Positions 63,648 through 64,000 of a DNA stretch of 64,000 bases are shown one piece after another (position 1 is the first letter of the stretch; every line of letters begins with the position of its first letter). The position numbers and the translations under genes were made by a program. The stretch covers positions 41,875 through 105,874 of the forward strand of contig NZ_APNL01000015.1 in assembly GCF_040361435.1 (NCBI RefSeq), given 5' to 3'. Below the pieces are notes generated by a model, which was not told the origin of the DNA, ran no database searches, and saw nothing but the letters and a program-made list of their open reading frames with translations. This DNA is from Salinisphaera sp002433465 (GTDB taxonomy: Bacteria; Pseudomonadota; Gammaproteobacteria; Nevskiales; Salinisphaeraceae).

Positions 63648-63815
63648 GATTGCAGTATCGGCGTTCCGAAGAGGTTTATTGCGGATGCGCCGACCGGCGT
63701 AAAAGAGGGGCCGATGAACGGCAGCGGCTGTCGCCGGCAAATCTCAGGTCGGTCGGCCATGGGTCGGTTTCGACCGGCCCGTCAACGCATGGGGGAATGC
63801 GTCATGAGAGGCCGA

Positions 63816-63891
63816 TGGTGCCGGGGAGAGGAATCGAACCTCCGACCTACTAATTACGAATCAGTTGCTCTACCGACTGAGCTACCCCGGC
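63816..63891 (-). tRNA. tRNA-Thr (anticodon CGT)
   Basis: A complete 76-nt cloverleaf with encoded CCA. Acceptor GCCGGGG/CCCCGGC pairs perfectly, the anticodon loop TTCGTAA gives CGT, and the T-arm has GGTTCGATTCC. It has its own promoter upstream and precedes fimT on the same strand. Confidence 0.97.
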
Positions 63892-63912
63892 TCCGAATTC
63901 GGCAAGGCGCGG

Positions 63913-63941
63913 ATTATAGAGAAAGGTTTGCCCGCAAACAA
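63913..63941 (-). promoter_or_regulatory. tRNA-Thr promoter
   Basis: On the minus strand: -35 TTGTTT (63936-63941), 17-bp spacer, perfect -10 TATAAT (63913-63918), 22 bp before tRNA-Thr. A GC-rich block (GCGCC) follows the -10, typical of a stringent discriminator. Confidence 0.8.
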
Positions 63942-64000
63942 TGCTTGCTTTGACTGCAGGCGGTGCAGCACCGTCAACAATTGCAACGGATGGCGGGCCG

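Overview
The window reads as a chromosomal segment of a high-GC gammaproteobacterium. The gene orders rplU-rpmA-obgE-proB beside ispB, rpsT/murJ-ribF-lspA, and fimT-pilV-pilW-pilX-pilY1-pilE all resemble the Pseudomonas-like branch. A Salinisphaera-type relative is my best guess, but the genus cannot be fixed from sequence alone. Coding density is high and operons are tight, with many ATGA/GTGA overlaps. No prophage, integron or CRISPR array is seen.

Layout. 0.2-3.2 kb: a sulfonate/nitrate-type ABC importer with a DsrE-like protein. 3.5-5 kb: rdgC and a ChaC-like gene. 5.0-6.0 kb: a small winged-helix/nucleotidyltransferase pair with its own AT-rich operator region. 6-11.3 kb: lon, lrgB-lrgA, an M42 peptidase. 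11.6-18.2 kb: a Sel1-repeat protein, an MliC-type lipoprotein, an AsmA protein, a flavin reductase, lhgO and an uncharacterised gene.

18.3-26.9 kb is the most intriguing stretch. It groups a creatininase-family amidohydrolase, a GTP cyclohydrolase II with a degenerate N-terminal RibB-like domain, a RibD reductase domain, and a five-gene overlapping or closely spaced operon: MDR dehydrogenase, PTPS/QueD-like protein, family 4 glycosyltransferase, methyltransferase, flippase-like membrane protein. A divergent CDP-alcohol phosphatidyltransferase completes it. Together these look like a pathway from GTP through a pyrimidine or pterin intermediate to a glycosylated and perhaps lipid-linked product. 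I know of no assigned product.

27-45.6 kb: a universal stress protein, a cyclopropane fatty acid synthase, a sodium:solute symporter-like gene, then a complete type II secretion locus gspC-D-E-F-G-H-I-J-K-L-M-N on the minus strand, with divergent exeA(gspA)-gspB and a DUF2845 gene. At 45.63-45.91 kb lies an IS5-type MITE (31-bp terminal inverted repeats, CTAA target duplication) inserted 7 bp before a VOC-family gene.

46.3-56.7 kb: pilB, a hemerythrin protein, tRNA-Pro(CGG) placed 2 nt after ispB, the ribosomal/GTPase/proline block, rpsT, murJ, ribF and lspA. ribF overlaps lspA directly; ileS, usually between them, is absent. 56.7-64 kb: a 415-bp gene-free stretch, the minor pilin/pilY1 cluster, and tRNA-Thr(CGT) with a clear promoter.
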